Positions 60,549-64,000 of a DNA stretch of 64,000 nt are shown piece by piece (the first letter of the stretch is position 1; each line of letters opens with the position of its first letter). Both the position numbers and the translations under genes were made by a program. The stretch comes from Gymnothorax reevesii. Its lineage: Eukaryota > Chordata > Actinopteri > Anguilliformes > Muraenidae. The notes beneath the pieces were generated by a model. The model did no database searches and was not told the DNA's origin. It saw nothing but the letters and a program-made list of their open reading frames with translations. The stretch is taken from the NCBI GenBank assembly GCA_029721435.1, contig CM056582.1, positions 42,676,611 through 42,740,610 on the forward strand, in the 5' to 3' direction.

Positions 60549-60743
60549 CACTGAAAAAATTGAGACTTTGGATCAAAGTGAAAAAATTGCGTCGAATCGA
60601 TAGCAAATTTTTTTTAGCTTTTCTCAATTGAAAAAATTTTTAAAAAGGTAATTTTTTTCAGTTGAGAAAAACTAAAAAAAACTAGCGGCAACAAGTTGAC
60701 GCAATTTTTTTTACTTTGATCCAAAGTTTCAATTTTTTCAGTG
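60549..60743. mobile_element. Fold-back MITE (195 bp)
   Basis: CACTGAAAAAATTGAGACTT at the left and its inverse (CACTGAAAAAATTGAAACTT) at the right continue through TGGATCAAAGT and AAAATTGCGTC. Outside the tips, GACTTGAGTT and AATTCAAGTC extend the pairing, so the true ends may lie up to about 20 bp further out. Confidence 0.8.
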
Positions 60744-60891
60744 TTTTAAAATTCAAGTCAAGAAAATACCCTCCCTCTCTATGCTTTCCTGCAGTTGCCC
60801 ACGCTAGCAAAGTCGCTCAATTCTGCAGCAAGGAGACAGAAGTGAAAAAAAAATCATGGTGACGTTTTAAAACTGGAGGAAACACGTGATA

Positions 60892-61123
60892 GGTACCCAA
60901 GGAGTCATTCGATGAAGGAGATGCACATGATGAGTGAACATTTGTTTGTGGGAAAAAATTATTGACTTTGCATTTTTATGTTAAAGGTACCCTTGATTCA
61001 GATGAAAAAAGAGGTAAGAGTGATTGGAGCCGATCTCGGACGCGCTAGTGAGCTGTGTCTCAACAACAATAGGGGATAACTGCACCGGAAATAGCATCGG
61101 TCCTAATAAATCTTTTAATTTTT
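60892..61123 (+). repeat. 232-bp duplicated segment, copy 2
   Basis: Partner of 57945-58176, 2.95 kb downstream. Flanks differ on both sides, so the duplication borders are sharp. Confidence 0.92.
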
Positions 61124-61420
61124 ATCCCCCCAGCATATAATATAGCGATCAGTGTGTCCGTCCGTCCGTGTAATAAAATCGTTTCCGGACCAGACCTCGA
61201 AAACCATACCACTTACAAACACCAAATTTGGTATGGAGAAAGTAGGTGTCTACTTTCTGAGCTCTAGACCCTCCCTCTGCGCCTGTGTTCACAGACTGGA
61301 CCGTAGGGCTACCACACACAGAGGACCGTAACAGGACCATCTTCAGTTGTGCCTGGTGACCATGCAGAGAAATGGCTCTGGGTTCTGCTGTCACATTGAA
61401 TGAAATGACAAGGAAAAGTG
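61124..61420 (+). repeat. Dispersed repeat starting with (TCCG)n
   Basis: The CCCAGCATATAATATAGCGA start followed by GTGTGTCCGTCCGTCCGTG and CACCAAATTTGGTATGGAG is a familiar dispersed fish or vertebrate repeat of unclear class. It starts exactly where copy 2 of the 232-bp segment ends. Confidence 0.45.
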
Positions 61421-61484
61421 CTTATTGTTGTAAGTGTATTGTTTAACTGACTGGTAATATGCATGGGTCTTATGCCAGTTCCTC

Positions 61485-61702
61485 TACACTGTTATAAACT
61501 GACTGAATTTAAAGGTTAAATTAATACATTGTTTCCTGGTTGTTTTTAACTGGAAGTAGAGTCCTGCGCACATTTAATTGTGGTTTACAGTTAACATATG
61601 CGGAACTCTGTTGTAAACTTATTGTAGTTACATCAAAAGAACGGGCAAAAACGGTACCAGTTAAAATAACTGGCAAAAAAGGTGCCAGTTTATAACAGTG
61701 TA
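61485..61702. mobile_element. Small MITE with 17-bp perfect TIRs (218 bp)
   Basis: TACACTGTTATAAACTG (61485-61501) is inverted exactly at 61686-61702. If the outer TA is the target duplication the element is 214 bp. No coding capacity. Confidence 0.8.
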
Positions 61703-64000
61703 AACTCTGACTCAGTTATGTATCTTATGTCATGTTTTATTCATGTGGATCTGTTACAGCTTACATCATGAATTATATTTAGCAAATAATAGTCAGAGTG
61801 ATGATGTGAACATTTTTGTTATTTTCATCAAATACAGTTCTTTATGAGTTTCGCCTCTCAGTCAGTCTTCGATGAACAGAGAAGAAGGGAAATATAGGGA
61901 GGTATTTATCAGCCTATTTTAAGTTCCTGTTAGCATGACCTTTTAGGGAATTTTTCTTCCACCTCTGACAAATCTTTGAGTGAGTTAAACTGTCTCACCT
62001 AACTAGCATTACTTTTCTCTTATTTTGCAAAAAAATAGAGATAAAATTTTATTTTGAAGGATTAGAAATCAATACTAGTTGAGTCTGAATCATGTTGTGC
62101 TGTGCAATCTTGGTGAATTAGACGAAAAGAAAGGTGTTTTCTGGGTGGAATGTTGGTGGGAGACAGCTGGGTCCTCAAGACCTATGTTTTACGTATCGTG
62201 TATCTAAAAAGATTCAGCCTGTGAAGGAATAAGATTGCATTTAACGAAAGATGAGAGTGATAAACTGCAGTGAATCTGAAAGCCTAAATCCGCTACAGTG
62301 CTAGAGAATGATGTTTGTTTGTGTGTGTGTGTGTGTGTGTGTTGGGGGGGGGTTAAGTGAATTGATAGACTTTTTGCCTCAGTGACCAACTGCTTAATTG
62401 TGTAATTCAATCATGCAATGATGCAGATTTGCTTGGTCAATTTACCTTCCATCTCCGTCTCAGCGCTCAGTGCATTTTCAAAGACACGGACACCAGTAGT
62501 ATTTCTAGTCGCTATGGCAGTAATGGTCATCTTATTATAAATGATAACACATATAATAATATGCATCAAACCATTATTTTTTATTTTATTTGAATTTTCC
62601 GACACTTACTTGAACCAACCATTCACCACATCCAAGCTCGCCGTTTTCCTACAGCTAGTCTGCCTGAAGCCTACCTAAAACGTTGTCTACCTCAAACTTA
62701 GGCCAAAGAGTTAAATTAACATCTTGATATTCAGAATCTAGCACAATATCAAGCCTGGTCTTGAAAATCCCCAGAGTTTATGCCGCTACTACATGACCTT
62801 GACAGCTTTTCCACACTGATCATGTGATCACTGTCTGCATGAAAAAAAAATTGGTGACAACTGCGCTGTGCACCTTTCACTAAACTCTTTGCACAACCCA
62901 CTGTTCTGCAAACAGAAATTAGCGTATAACAGAGTTAATCCATTTAGCATATTTATAGGTCTCAATCAGCCCACCGTCAAGTCTCTTTTTTACTAAGACT
63001 GAGGAGATTATGATTTTTACAGTAAGTCAGTAAGAACTGACTACAGTAAGAAAAGTAAGTAACTTTTCTCATAACTTTTATTGTTCTAAGAATGTTGACA
63101 AAATTTGGTTTTTCTTTGAACCGTTTTTAAAACCTCAAAATCTTTCTTGTAGTGAAGTCCACAGAACTGCACACAATACTCTAAACGTGGTCTGACACTG
63201 GTATTATAAAAGATTTAACCTCGGATTTAAACTCAGTACTTTTGACAGTATATCCCCCAAAATCCTGCTGGCATTTTTTCAAGGCACAAGTACTGTGTCT
63301 GGAGCCTGAAAAGCTTGGTCAACTATTTCTTCCAGGTCTTTCTGAAGTTCAGCACATTCTAGTTCTGAACTACCACCAAGTAATATGTCTGATGTTTAAT
63401 AGTGCCCAAATATCAAACTTAGCATTTAGCTACAATTAATTTTGTTTGCTAGCAGGGACAGACCTGGAAAGTTTTGCACAGGGTGGCAGTAGGCTGGGGC
63501 AAAGATCACAGAGAAGTGGCAACACCACACCACGCCACACCGCACATTTTCCTGACAAACGCAAACCACACACAACTCCAGCTTCGGTGCGACAATCAGT
63601 CCTTTAATTTCTCAACAAGCTAAGTAGAACTGACAAATATTGAACTTGCACTCAAAAGAGAAAAAAAATTACTACAAAGTCAGCTCCAGTAAAAATAGTG
63701 TACAAAAGTACATTCAGTGTTTTCAGTATAGGAGAGGGCAAATAGACTGTTCATATCTGCCCTTTCTTATTTTATTTGACTTTTTCATAATACATCAAAT
63801 TTTTTTTTTTTGGAAATGGGGTTTTCCCAAGGTGCATTTGCCCATTTGAGTGACTAAGGCAGCTTGTCCACTTACTGTAAAGAAAGGTGGAGCACACCAT
63901 GGGGTCCAGATGGATGGGAGTTATCATTAACTCAGGCATCTCTCCTCCCTTTCACTGATTAAGCTCTGTGTCATCCTCTACTGCTTTTACTCTCAACTCT
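61703..64000. other. Intron, mostly unrecognised
   Basis: Includes (TG)n at 62319-62342 with a following G-run, and poly-T at 63801-63811. No exon recognised up to the window end. Confidence 0.5.
62319..62352. repeat. (TG)n microsatellite plus G-run
   Basis: About 12 TG units followed by TT and nine G. Confidence 0.9.

Larger units (their letters stand above)
1..64000 (+). other. nrxn1: nrxn1 (neurexin-1 alpha) intronic region spanning splice segment 1
   Basis: The plus strand runs through the neurexin-1 alpha transcription unit, shown by three consecutive SS1 microexons in the right order and phase. Neurexin-1 is a presynaptic single-pass adhesion protein with LNS and EGF-like domains that binds neuroligins, LRRTMs and other partners. 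The window gives part of the intron before SS1 (1-6520), introns 6539-9713 and 9744-10798, and more than 53 kb of the intron after SS1. The following constant exon (GKEEYIATF..., start of LNS2) was looked for and not seen. Very long introns are typical of this gene. The nrxn1a and nrxn1b paralogues of fish cannot be separated on these data. Confidence 0.9.

Noticed and set aside
10811..64000. Search for the next constant nrxn1 exon and the SS2 exons (HSGIGHAMVNKLHCS region)
   Set aside because: No sequence encoding SEYFCYDL, DYVNLAL, NDNAWHDV or HAMVNKL was noticed, so the exons probably lie beyond the window; a translated search would settle it.

Overview
The window is intronic DNA from a ray-finned fish, taken from inside neurexin-1 (nrxn1), plus strand. 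The gene is identified by three tiny exons at 6521-6538 (18 nt), 9714-9743 (30 nt) and 10799-10810 (12 nt). All are phase 1 at both ends, all have AG/GT borders, and together they encode EDFYIG + GLAHLMMGDQ + GKSK (+ G). GLAHLMMGDQ-GKSK is the alternatively spliced segment 1 (SS1) of alpha-neurexin-1, between the first EGF-like domain and the second LNS domain. Whether this is the nrxn1a or nrxn1b paralogue cannot be told from the window. The large upstream exon and the next constant exon were not found, so bases 1-6520 and 10811-64000 are read as parts of two long introns.

Layout. 1-6420: intron with microsatellites and one small fold-back. 6421-11000: the SS1 cassette with TGC and TGCATG splicing motifs; the intron between exons 1 and 2 carries a 1.0-kb fold-back element (7619-8651), and the intron between exons 2 and 3 carries a 206-bp hAT-type MITE with an 8-bp target duplication. 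13-32 kb: a dense transposon zone with four decayed Tc1/mariner copies (13.36-14.87, 15.74-17.84, 21.54-23.89, 29.85-31.35 kb), a 153-bp tandem repeat, and a 2.65-kb element (26.58-29.23 kb) with the start of a transposon-type protein. 32-40 kb: mostly unrecognised intron with simple repeats. 40-55 kb: SINE copies and three further Tc1-family elements, one interrupted by a 1.44-kb element with perfect 8-bp target duplications (42312-43750). This stretch also has a possible antisense first exon at 51146-51375. 55-64 kb: several MITEs and fold-backs, and a 232-bp duplicated segment about 97% identical.

The only host-gene function supported is nrxn1. Each of the three cassettes can be skipped without changing frame, so combinations lengthen or shorten a linker in the extracellular part of this presynaptic adhesion protein. 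Everything else with coding traces is mobile-element debris, except the uncertain minus-strand exon at 51.1-51.4 kb. Identification of exon and transposon families is from recall of known sequences; no search was run.
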